Assembly: GCA_937901485.1 (NCBI GenBank)
Contig: CALGTT010000108.1
Location: 1-12,322 of the forward strand
Reading direction: 5' to 3'
Length of the DNA: 12,322 nt
From: an uncultured Ruminococcus sp.
GTDB taxonomy: Bacteria; Bacillota; Clostridia; Oscillospirales; Ruminococcaceae
Shown here in pieces: positions 1 through 6,146 of this stretch. The position numbers and the translations under genes are program-made. Each line of letters opens with the position of its first letter. Position 1 is the first letter of the stretch. The notes below the pieces were generated by a model, which made no database searches, was not told where the DNA came from, and saw only the letters and a list, made by a program, of their open reading frames with translations.

Positions 1-324
1 TGTCCTGCCGGCAGTCATCTCCACGAAACCGTCCCCTTCGGTAATCGTCGCAGTGTAATCCGCCGGTTCATTCAGCTCAAACTTGGGCTGATTCTTGAGT
101 GTGCCCTTGAAATGGGTGATATTTACCTTGATCACATCATCTGCTACCGCAGTATAGGTGATGGTAAATGTCACGCCGCCGAGGGTCATGGCACGGTTGT
201 AGACCGGATTTGCGGTTGCAAGTACGGTCACGGAATTCTTCGTGTGGGTGATCTCATAAGCCTGAGATGCATAATGCACCGCATAGCCTTTCTTGTTCAG
301 CCACAGTCCATCGGAGAATTTCAT
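1..324 (-). CDS. GH31 family alpha-xylosidase/alpha-glucosidase, N-terminal part (truncated by window edge)
   Basis: The first 108 codons of a longer gene that runs off the left edge. The protein begins MKFSDGLWLNKKGYAVHYAS and later has ITHFKGTLKNQPKFELNEPA. This matches the N-terminal beta-sandwich of YicI-type GH31 enzymes, where E. coli YicI starts MKISDGNWL and has an HFQGALNNGP stretch. Family members hydrolyse alpha-xylosides or alpha-glucosides, for example xyloglucan side chains, usually in the cytoplasm; no signal peptide is present here. The catalytic (beta/alpha)8 barrel with its Asp nucleophile lies outside the window, so substrate cannot be judged. The start at 324 is supported by AGGAGG (336-341, minus strand) 11 nt upstream and by a promoter at 386-414. 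Identification of the family is good; alpha-xylosidase versus alpha-glucosidase is open. Confidence 0.85.
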   Translation of the reverse strand, partial: MKFSDGLWLNKKGYAVHYASQAYEITHTKNSVTVLATANPVYNRAMTLGGVTFTITYTAVADDVIKVNITHFKGTLKNQPKFELNEPADYTATITEGDGFVEMTAGRT

Positions 325-342
325 ATCTGTTTAAACCTCCTG

Positions 343-366
343 TGCGGATCGTGAGAACCATCCGCA
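343..366 (-). promoter_or_regulatory. Leader hairpin upstream of the GH31 ribosome binding site
   Basis: TGCGGAT (343-349) and ATCCGCA (360-366) form a perfect 7-bp inverted repeat around a 10-nt loop, within the predicted 5' leader. The hairpin ends one base before the AGGAGG site. It could stabilise the mRNA, modulate ribosome access or act as a DNA operator just downstream of the transcription start. Nothing in the sequence chooses among these. Confidence 0.45.
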
Positions 367-385
367 AAATGTCATTTGTAGTTTT

Positions 386-414
386 ATTGTATCATATTTC
401 AATAAAAAAGTCAA
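386..414 (-). promoter_or_regulatory. Sigma-A promoter of the GH31 gene
   Basis: On the minus strand, TTGACT (409-414) and TACAAT (386-391) are separated by exactly 17 bp. Transcription would begin near 379, giving a leader of about 55 nt before the ATG at 324. Confidence 0.8.
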
Positions 415-434
415 TCGTATCAGACAAGTTTCTG

Positions 435-466
435 TAAAAAATATGAGGAGCGTGGCGTGATGCTCC
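435..466 (-). terminator. Weak rho-independent terminator after the MutS-like gene
   Basis: Read on the minus strand, GGAGC (462-466) pairs with GCTCC (447-451) around a 10-nt loop, followed by TCATATTTTTT. The stem is only 5 bp, so it is a modest terminator, but position (15 bp past the stop) and the T-run are right. It separates the MutS-like gene from the GH31 promoter. Confidence 0.5.
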
Positions 467-480
467 GCGAAGGGAAAGCA

Positions 481-2085
481 TTACAATCCCTGCATCAGCT
501 GTTCAAATGTGATGCCGTACTGATGGGCGATCTCATGGGCATAGCTCTTGCCGTCCGGTTTTTCGTAGCGGATGCGGTAGGCATCCTCGCCCTCCCTCTG
601 CCCCATAACAACACTGACCGCACCGCAGACGGACTTCTCACAGAGGAGCTGTTCGGTGTGCTCTGCAAGCTCGTGCATATGCGTGTTGAAGCAGGTTCTT
701 GCCCCCAGACAGCAAAGGTATTTCAGGACATCCTGCGCAATGTACAGGGATTCTGTGTGACTTGTGGTAGCAAAAGATTCATTGAACAGCAGGAGACTTT
801 CGGAGGTGGCAGATTCGCAAATGATGCGGAAGCGTTCGGATTCCTCACCGAGTCTGCCGAGTGTGACCGTCTGGTTTTCGTCAGCAGGGAAATGTGTGTG
901 GATCGCGTCGCAGATACGGAGCATTCCGCTTCTGCACGGAACAAATACGCCCTGCTGGAAGAACAGGAATGCAAGTGCCGCGCCCTGTGTCAGAATCGTC
1001 TTTCCTCCGCGGTTAGGGCCGGTCAGGATCAGGATGTTTCGTTCCTTTGTAAATTGCAGATCGTTGCAGACGATGCGGCTGTCCACTTTTCCTTCAAGAT
1101 AGGAAATTGCAAGCTTGACATTATAAAAATCCGCAAGGCTGGTTTCTTTTTCGGAAAAATCGGGAATGCAGCAGGGCAGCTCTGCAGAGACAAGCTTATT
1201 CTCCAGTTCGAGAAAGCGCAGATAGAACATCAGCTCATCGCCGAGCAGGGCAAGCGTCATGCCGCTGACATCGGTGTATTTCTTCAGGATTCTGTGCAGC
1301 TTTTTTGTCGCAGCCGGCAGCATCCGTTCGACAATGCGCGTCAAGTTATTCATCAGAGGACTTTCTGCCGCGGAGGGTTTCTTCTCGTGCGTCAGCATGG
1401 TGACGGGGATCAGCTCCGTGTCGGCAGGATGTTTCTGACGATGGAATTTCAGAAACCGTTCCAGCACGCCTTTTTCCCCGAATGTATAGGGATTGAGCGA
1501 GATAATGCCCACCTCATGCGGATAGAATTCACTGTCAAAGTTGACACCCAGCGTCATGCTGCGGATGCCGTCAATATCATCACCGAGCATTTCCAGATCC
1601 TGTGCCAGCTCTGAAAATCCGCTTTCTGTATAGATACTCCCGATGTGGTGCGCCAGTGTGCGCATTCCCTCGGAGCAAAACGGCTTATCTTTCAGAAGCA
1701 CCTGCAGCTGTGACACGGAGCTGACATAGTTCTGCAGCGAGCGCAGCCGCGTGACAAGCTCCCAGATGCTTGATTTTTCATAAATATTCCGGCTGTCGTC
1801 CTGTGCATAGAACTGCATGACATCAAAAATCTCCTGAAGCCTTTCGCAAACCTCAGGAAAATGCTTCAGGTCGGTGTAGATCGCCTGACGATAGGCGATG
1901 ATATCGCGATCGACGGGCATCCGCGTGAGGAAACGCCGGAGCTTCGGAATCTCCTCCTTCTTCTGGGACAGATGTGCCGCAAGAAAGTCAATGGACAGGT
2001 CGTTTGCTGTAGCGTCGCTGAGCTGAAAACAGGCATTGCAGCCATCGGGAGAAAGCAGGCTGAAATAGCGAAGTGTATGTTTCAT
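481..2085 (-). CDS. MutS-family ATPase lacking mismatch-recognition domains
   Basis: A 534-aa protein with the MutS ATPase domain at its C-terminal half: Walker A GPNRGGKT at residues 356-363, a signature-like LGRLGEESERF at 409-419, Walker B LLLFNE at 431-436 and the THMHEL His-loop at 468-473. The N-terminal half is mostly helical and resembles the MutS core/lever region, without the N-terminal mismatch-binding domain. It is much shorter than MutS (about 850 aa). The usual Walker B Asp is Asn here (FNE), as in other short MutS-like proteins I recall, so this is probably a family trait. Function in these short paralogues is not established; canonical mismatch repair should not be assumed. 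The start at 2085 has AAGGAG (2092-2097) 6 nt upstream. A longer in-frame TTG at 2163 is rejected because it lies in the -35 element of the promoter. Confidence 0.85.
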   Translation of the reverse strand: MKHTLRYFSLLSPDGCNACFQLSDATANDLSIDFLAAHLSQKKEEIPKLRRFLTRMPVDRDIIAYRQAIYTDLKHFPEVCERLQEIFDVMQFYAQDDSRNIYEKSSIWELVTRLRSLQNYVSSVSQLQVLLKDKPFCSEGMRTLAHHIGSIYTESGFSELAQDLEMLGDDIDGIRSMTLGVNFDSEFYPHEVGIISLNPYTFGEKGVLERFLKFHRQKHPADTELIPVTMLTHEKKPSAAESPLMNNLTRIVERMLPAATKKLHRILKKYTDVSGMTLALLGDELMFYLRFLELENKLVSAELPCCIPDFSEKETSLADFYNVKLAISYLEGKVDSRIVCNDLQFTKERNILILTGPNRGGKTILTQGAALAFLFFQQGVFVPCRSGMLRICDAIHTHFPADENQTVTLGRLGEESERFRIICESATSESLLLFNESFATTSHTESLYIAQDVLKYLCCLGARTCFNTHMHELAEHTEQLLCEKSVCGAVSVVMGQREGEDAYRIRYEKPDGKSYAHEIAHQYGITFEQLMQGL

Positions 2086-2110
2086 AGGGTTCTCCTTGTG
2101 GGATTGATTG

Positions 2111-2130
2111 TCACAAAACGGGATTTGTGA
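2111..2130. promoter_or_regulatory. Operator-like dyad over the MutS-like gene transcription start
   Basis: TCACAAA (2111-2117) and TTTGTGA (2124-2130) are perfect inverted 7-mers separated by 6 bp, and two further pairs outside extend the symmetry. The dyad begins 4 bp downstream of the -10 box, a classic repressor position. The half-sites are inverted relative to the CRP consensus (TGTGA-N6-TCACA), so a CRP-type protein is not implied. Confidence 0.5.
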
Positions 2131-2134
2131 TAAC

Positions 2135-2163
2135 ATTCTAACACATACATTATCAAAAGTCAA
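2135..2163 (-). promoter_or_regulatory. Promoter of the MutS-like gene
   Basis: On the minus strand, TTGACT (2158-2163) and TAGAAT (2135-2140) are spaced by 17 bp, with a TGT extended -10 immediately before TAGAAT. The predicted transcription start is near 2128, inside the dyad at 2111-2130. This placement rules out the upstream in-frame TTG start. Confidence 0.8.
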
Positions 2164-2263
2164 GCAGCGCGAAACACAGCGGTTTGATTATGTGCATCTG
2201 CACGAAAAACGGGGGACGGGTTTGTGCAAAAAAGAGAATGTGAACGGAGGTTCGGAAAAACAC

Positions 2264-2291
2264 TTGCCTTTTTCAGGATTTTCGCTATAAT
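2264..2291 (+). promoter_or_regulatory. Promoter of the first LRR-dockerin gene
   Basis: TTGCCT (2264-2269) and TATAAT (2286-2291) with a 16-bp spacer, preceded by AAAAACAC. The AAAACAC-TTGC(A/C)T block recurs before the LRR genes at 7783 and 9189. The leader to the ATG at 2340 is about 42 nt. Confidence 0.75.
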
Positions 2292-2339
2292 TAGAATAAA
2301 TCTATTCTGCGGATGCAGGAAGGAAACGGAGGAAAGCGC

Positions 2340-4142
2340 ATGAAACAGTGGAGAAGAACAGCCGCAGGTCTGATGGCTTGTGCAATGCTGATGGGATGGG
2401 GAACGATGCTGCCGGAGCTGCCCCAAAATTTCGGGATCACAGCGAGTGCGGAGGAATACACGGAGGGAACATATGAGCTTCTGACGTATCGGAATTATGG
2501 GGATCATATTGAGATCACGGGATGTGATATGTCTGCGGTAAGTGTGAAGATTCCGGAGGAAATCAATGGAATAAAGGTGACGAAAATTGGATATCGGGCA
2601 TTTGGACAGTGCGAAAGCATGATTTCTGTCACAATTCCGGACACAATAACAATTATTGATGATTGGGCATTCGTTGGTTGTTCAAAGCTTTCGGTTGTCA
2701 AAATTCCGAATGGTGTGACAAGTATTGGAGAGTGTGCGTTTTTTAACTGTTATCAGCTTGCCTCTGTTACAATTCCAAACAGCGTAACAAGTATTGGAAA
2801 TTCAGCGTTTGCAAATAATGCACTAATTCATTTAACGATTCCCGGAAGTGTTACGAATTGGGGAACCGGTACTTTTTATCAATGCCGAGCTCTGACAAAG
2901 CTCACCATTGAAGAAGGTATAACGCATATCCCCGATAGCTCTTTTGCGCAATGTAGCGGACTGGTAGATGTCAGCATTCCCGACACGGTTACATCTATTG
3001 GCAATGAGGCTTTCTGGGGCTGTGAAAAACTTCCTGAGATTACGCTTCCTAATAGTGTTACATCCATCGGAGTAAGTGCGTTTCATTCTTGTTTTGCGCT
3101 GACTACGCTTGATATTCCGGACAGCGTAACAATGATCGGAGAAAAAGCGTTTTATGACTGTAACAATCTGAACACTGTCAATATCCCCGGCAGTGTTGAG
3201 AGTATTGAAAAAAGTGCATTCGGTGGCTGCACTAAGCTGGAGACACTCAATATCGCTGAAGGATTGAAAAGCATTGGCGAAGATGCGTTTTTAAACTGTG
3301 ATTCTTTGAAAAAGCTAAATCTCCCCGAAAGTGTTACCTATATTGGATCATCTGCATTCTGCAGTGGCGGACTGGAAAGTGTAGTAATACCCGGTGACAA
3401 TGCTGTGATTCACGATTCTGCGTTCAGCTTGAATTTTAATTTATCAGATATCACCATTTCCGGAGAAGGTACAATGATCGGCGGTAGCTCTTTTTATGCA
3501 TGTTCTGCGCAGAATCTGATTCTTGGAGACGGCGTTTCCGGCATCGGATCCGCATCATTTAACGAGGCAGGGATGACTTCTGTAACGATTCCCGGCAGTA
3601 TTATCAGTATTGATGTCGCTGCATTTCGTTCTTGTCCTAATCTGACATCTGTAATTATTGAAGATGGCGTTGCACTGCTGAGTGGCTCTATGTTCTATGG
3701 ATGTTCGAAGCTTACTTCCATTGTTATTCCTGACAGTGTAACACTGATTGGTGCGGCTGCATTTTATGGCTGTGAAAGCCTGACGGATGTCTACTACACC
3801 GGAACAGAGGAAGAATGGGAGATGGTTGCTGTCAGCACGGAGAATGATGCACTTCTCAATGCTAATATTCATTTCAACTACGTTCCACCTATTCCCACTC
3901 TTGCTGACATCAATGCAGACACCTCCATCAACGCCTCCGATGCCGCCATCCTCCTGACCGCCGCTGCCGCCGCAGGCACGGGCGCGGAGACGGGCTTGAC
4001 GGATGCACAGATCGCCGCCGCCGACCTCAACGCGGACGGCGCATTCGATGCCAAGGATGCCGCCATCATCCTGCAATACGCCGCTTACACCGGCACAGGC
4101 GGTACGGACTCTATTCAGGATTTTCTGGCAAGTCTGAACTGA
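2340..4142 (+). CDS. Secreted BspA-type LRR_5 protein with C-terminal dockerin (LRR-dockerin 1)
   Basis: A 600-aa exported protein. Residues 1-37 form a signal peptide (KQWRR basic start, hydrophobic core, ITASA cleavage site). An N-cap (LTYRNYGDHIEI) leads into about 18 BspA-type repeats of roughly 23 residues (pattern IP-x-SVTSIG-xx-AF-xx-C), then a conserved C-cap LTDVYYTGTEEEW. Residues 522-600 form a dockerin with loops DINADTSINASD and DLNADGAFDAKD. BspA-like LRR domains typically mediate binding to proteins or surfaces; the dockerin should plug it into a cohesin-bearing scaffoldin. Start at 2340 is chosen over an in-frame ATG at 2313 because GGAGG (2328-2332) sits 7 nt upstream and the signal peptide then begins correctly. 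The repeat region is markedly AT-richer than the dockerin and than the other LRR genes. The ligand is unknown. Confidence 0.9.
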   Translation: MKQWRRTAAGLMACAMLMGWGTMLPELPQNFGITASAEEYTEGTYELLTYRNYGDHIEITGCDMSAVSVKIPEEINGIKVTKIGYRAFGQCESMISVTIPDTITIIDDWAFVGCSKLSVVKIPNGVTSIGECAFFNCYQLASVTIPNSVTSIGNSAFANNALIHLTIPGSVTNWGTGTFYQCRALTKLTIEEGITHIPDSSFAQCSGLVDVSIPDTVTSIGNEAFWGCEKLPEITLPNSVTSIGVSAFHSCFALTTLDIPDSVTMIGEKAFYDCNNLNTVNIPGSVESIEKSAFGGCTKLETLNIAEGLKSIGEDAFLNCDSLKKLNLPESVTYIGSSAFCSGGLESVVIPGDNAVIHDSAFSLNFNLSDITISGEGTMIGGSSFYACSAQNLILGDGVSGIGSASFNEAGMTSVTIPGSIISIDVAAFRSCPNLTSVIIEDGVALLSGSMFYGCSKLTSIVIPDSVTLIGAAAFYGCESLTDVYYTGTEEEWEMVAVSTENDALLNANIHFNYVPPIPTLADINADTSINASDAAILLTAAAAAGTGAETGLTDAQIAAADLNADGAFDAKDAAIILQYAAYTGTGGTDSIQDFLASLN

Positions 4143-4153
4143 AATACTACCGG

Positions 4154-4193
4154 ACGCGATGTTCCCTTTGCCGCAGGCATTGGGAACATGCGT
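4154..4193 (+). terminator. Long imperfect hairpin after LRR-dockerin 1
   Basis: ATGTTCCC (4159-4166) pairs with GGGAACAT (4182-4189), an inner GCC/GGC stem closes a GCA loop, and ACGC/GCGT extends the base past one bulged G. T-rich sequence (TTGCTTGTTTT) follows at once. It starts about 11 bp after the stop codon and is probably the first terminator of the gene, although the T-run is interrupted. Confidence 0.55.
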
Positions 4194-4199
4194 TGCTTG

Positions 4200-4290
4200 T
4201 TTTGGTCGCGTGAGGTGAGCTTTTCTGACGAGCAGCCTTTCCACGCGTAATACCAGCGCGGGTTCCGCGCGGCGGAACGGATGCTATTGA
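4200..4290 (+). other. Structured intergenic segment with competing hairpins
   Basis: This is the core of a 363-bp gene-free stretch (4143-4505). CGCGTG (4207-4212) can pair with CACGCG (4242-4247) around smaller AGG/CCT helices. GCGCGG (4256-4261) pairs with CCGCGC (4265-4270). GTTCCGC (4262-4268) pairs equally well with GCGGAAC (4272-4278), so the last two hairpins are mutually exclusive. No ORF with a ribosome binding site is seen. It may be a structured 3' UTR or a small RNA ending at the 4325-4351 terminator; I recognise no RNA family. Confidence 0.35.
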
Positions 4291-4324
4291 AGCTTTTCCG
4301 GCAAGTCCGAATGCATCACACACC

Positions 4325-4360
4325 AACGGCTCACCCGCAAAGTGAGCCGTTCTCTGTTCT
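4325..4360 (+). terminator. Rho-independent terminator
   Basis: AACGGCTCAC (4325-4334) and GTGAGCCGTT (4342-4351) form a perfect 10-bp stem with a 7-nt loop, followed by the T-rich CTCTGTTCT. The same ACGGCTCAC stem is used in the terminator at 11402-11435. Confidence 0.75.
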
Positions 4361-4423
4361 GCATAAATTTCGACACTTCACAAACGGAATATCCGAAAAT
4401 CCGGCGAATCCCTAAGAGATTCC

Positions 4424-4452
4424 TTGCATTTCCGATATAACTATTGTATAAT
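4424..4452 (+). promoter_or_regulatory. Promoter of LRR-dockerin 2 / peptidase transcript
   Basis: TTGCAT (4424-4429), 17-bp spacer, TATAAT (4447-4452). The -10 is embedded in the palindrome TTGTATAATACAA (4444-4456), flanked by AACTA (4439-4443) and TAGTT (4460-4464), so a dimeric regulator could occlude it. The start point would fall near 4459. Confidence 0.75.
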
Positions 4453-4461
4453 ACAATTGTA

Positions 4462-4489
4462 GTTATCCCACAAGGATTTCAGGGATAAC
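4462..4489 (+). promoter_or_regulatory. 5'-end leader hairpin before LRR-dockerin 2
   Basis: GTTATCCC (4462-4469) and GGGATAAC (4482-4489) are a perfect 8-bp inverted repeat with a 12-nt loop. The stem starts within a few bases of the predicted transcription start and ends 3 nt before the AAGGA ribosome binding site (4493-4497). The leader is thus nearly all hairpin, which suits mRNA stabilisation or translational control. Confidence 0.55.
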
Positions 4490-4505
4490 GGAAAGGACAA
4501 ATGAT

Positions 4506-6083
4506 ATGCAACAGAAAAAAACCATCATTTCCGCGCTCACCGCGAGCCTCATGCTTTGCAGTATGCTCACCTGCATTCCGGCAGGCGCGGAAGAACTGAC
4601 ACAGGGCGACCTGACATATGAGAACCGCGGCGTATTCATTGCCATCACTGACTGCAATGAAGAAGCAGTGACTGTGGACATTCCTGCCGAGATCGACGGT
4701 CTGCCCGTCACATGGATCGACGAGGAAGCGTTCGGCTTCTGCCGCGACCTTACCGCTGTTACACTGCCCGATACCATTGAATACATCGCAGATGAGGCGT
4801 TTGACTTCTGCCAATCCCTGACACAGATCACCATCCCGGCAAGCACTGTGGGCATGGGACAGGATGTCTTCAACAGCTGTTCCAGACTGGAAACGATCAT
4901 CGTTGCCGAGGGCAATCCGAATTTTGTAAGCGCGGACGGCGTGCTGTTCTCTAAAAATATGGAGTACCTGTATTGTTATCCGTCCGGCAGGAAAGACACC
5001 ACCTATGTCATTCCGGCGCAGACAAAGGAAACCGTGGATTTTGAAAACGAGTATCTGACAAGTGTTACCATTCCGGCTGGCATGGATATGCTGGATGGGG
5101 CAGTTTTTTCGGAGTGCTCTGCCCTGACGGAAATCCTTCTGGATTCCGGCAGTACCATGTACAAAAGCGTGGACGGCGTGCTGTATTCTCTGGATATGAG
5201 AACGCTTGTTGCGTATCCGGCAGGCGCACCGGCGGAAACCTATGCAGTACCGGAGAGCGTGACGGAGATCGGAATGTATGCGTTCCAGAACAGCAAGCTG
5301 AAAGGCGTGACACTGCCTGACAGTGTGGATACCATCGGCGAATCTGCGTTTCATATGTGCAAGAGCCTCGAAAATATCGTGCTTCCGGAGAGCCTGACGA
5401 CCATTAAGGAATGTGCCTTCGGCTTCTGCAATGCGCTGCCTGCCATCGACATTCCCGATTCCGTTACCGAGCTTGAGGGCTGGACATTCGTGTACTGCAA
5501 GAACCTGACGGAGATCACCATTCCCGACAGCATCACAGAGGTAGAAGCCGGCATGTTCCAGGGCTGTGAGAAGCTTGCCAAGGTCAACCTTCCCAAGAAT
5601 GCAACGCATATCGGGATGTTCACGTTCTGTGACTGCACCGCGCTTCAGCAGATCAGCCTGCCGGCATCCATGCAGGGAATCAGCATTGCCTCATTCAAGG
5701 GCTGTACTGCGCTGACGGATGTGTATTTTGCAGGCTCGGAGACAGCATGGAATGCGGTTTCTGTAGAGAGCGACCAGAACGAGACGTTTATCAATGCGGT
5801 GAAGCATTTCGGCGAGGATGTTCCTGCGCCCGTTCCCACCACAGGTGACCTGAACGCGGACGGCAGCATCAACGCTTCCGATGCCGCTGTACTCCTGACT
5901 GCTGCTGCTGCCGCAGGTACGGGTGCGGATTCCGGTCTGAGCACCGCGCAGATCGCCGCCGCTGACCTCAACGCGGACGGCGCATTTGATGCCAAGGATG
6001 CCGCACTCATCCTCCAGTATGCTGCCTATGTCGGCACGGGCGGAACGGATTCCATCACTGATTTTATTGCAAAGCGCAGCTGA
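4506..6083 (+). CDS. Secreted BspA-type LRR_5 protein with C-terminal dockerin (LRR-dockerin 2)
   Basis: A 525-aa exported protein. The signal peptide is residues 1-28 (QQKK, hydrophobic core, PAGA cleavage site). About 11 LRR_5-type units follow (for example PDSVDTIGESAFHMC), interrupted by two copies of a beta-hairpin segment, SADGVLFSKNMEYL and SVDGVLYSLDMRTL, each ending in a YPxG turn. This element is common in BspA-like proteins. The C-cap is LTDVYFAGSETAW. The dockerin occupies residues 447-525 with loops DLNADGSINASD and DLNADGAFDAKD, both with all calcium-ligand positions intact. AAGGA (4493-4497) lies 8 nt before the ATG; another ATG at 4501 is out of frame. The peptidase gene follows after 63 bp without a terminator, so the two are probably co-transcribed. 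Likely a scaffoldin-borne adhesin; the ligand is unknown. Confidence 0.9.
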   Translation: MQQKKTIISALTASLMLCSMLTCIPAGAEELTQGDLTYENRGVFIAITDCNEEAVTVDIPAEIDGLPVTWIDEEAFGFCRDLTAVTLPDTIEYIADEAFDFCQSLTQITIPASTVGMGQDVFNSCSRLETIIVAEGNPNFVSADGVLFSKNMEYLYCYPSGRKDTTYVIPAQTKETVDFENEYLTSVTIPAGMDMLDGAVFSECSALTEILLDSGSTMYKSVDGVLYSLDMRTLVAYPAGAPAETYAVPESVTEIGMYAFQNSKLKGVTLPDSVDTIGESAFHMCKSLENIVLPESLTTIKECAFGFCNALPAIDIPDSVTELEGWTFVYCKNLTEITIPDSITEVEAGMFQGCEKLAKVNLPKNATHIGMFTFCDCTALQQISLPASMQGISIASFKGCTALTDVYFAGSETAWNAVSVESDQNETFINAVKHFGEDVPAPVPTTGDLNADGSINASDAAVLLTAAAAAGTGADSGLSTAQIAAADLNADGAFDAKDAALILQYAAYVGTGGTDSITDFIAKRS

Positions 6084-6146
6084 TAACGCCACGACCTGCA
6101 CAAACAAATTCACAACCGGTTTCAAATGACAGAAAGGAACTGAACT

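Noticed and set aside
457..1614. 385-codon plus-strand open frame opposite the MutS-like gene
   Set aside because: It lies antisense to a protein with clear Walker A/B motifs, has no recognisable domain and no good ribosome binding site. It is a shadow of the codon bias of the real gene.
2086..2163. N-terminal extension of the MutS-like protein from a TTG at 2163
   Set aside because: The TTG is the first half of the -35 box, and the extension is translated over the -10 box and a dyad. The ATG at 2085 has AAGGAG at good spacing.
2185..2240. GTGCATCTGCAC mini-palindrome and GTGCA repeats upstream of LRR-dockerin 1
   Set aside because: Five-base arms are expected by chance in 100 bp, and they lie over 20 bp upstream of the -35 without further symmetry.
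2313..2339. Nine extra residues at the start of LRR-dockerin 1
   Set aside because: No Shine-Dalgarno precedes the ATG at 2313, whereas GGAGG sits 7 nt before the ATG at 2340, where a normal signal peptide begins.
4479..5609. 376-codon minus-strand open frame inside LRR-dockerin 2
   Set aside because: Its apparent repeats (VGNGDLRQ-type) are the antisense image of the LRR repeats. No ribosome binding site or signal peptide; the plus-strand gene explains the region.
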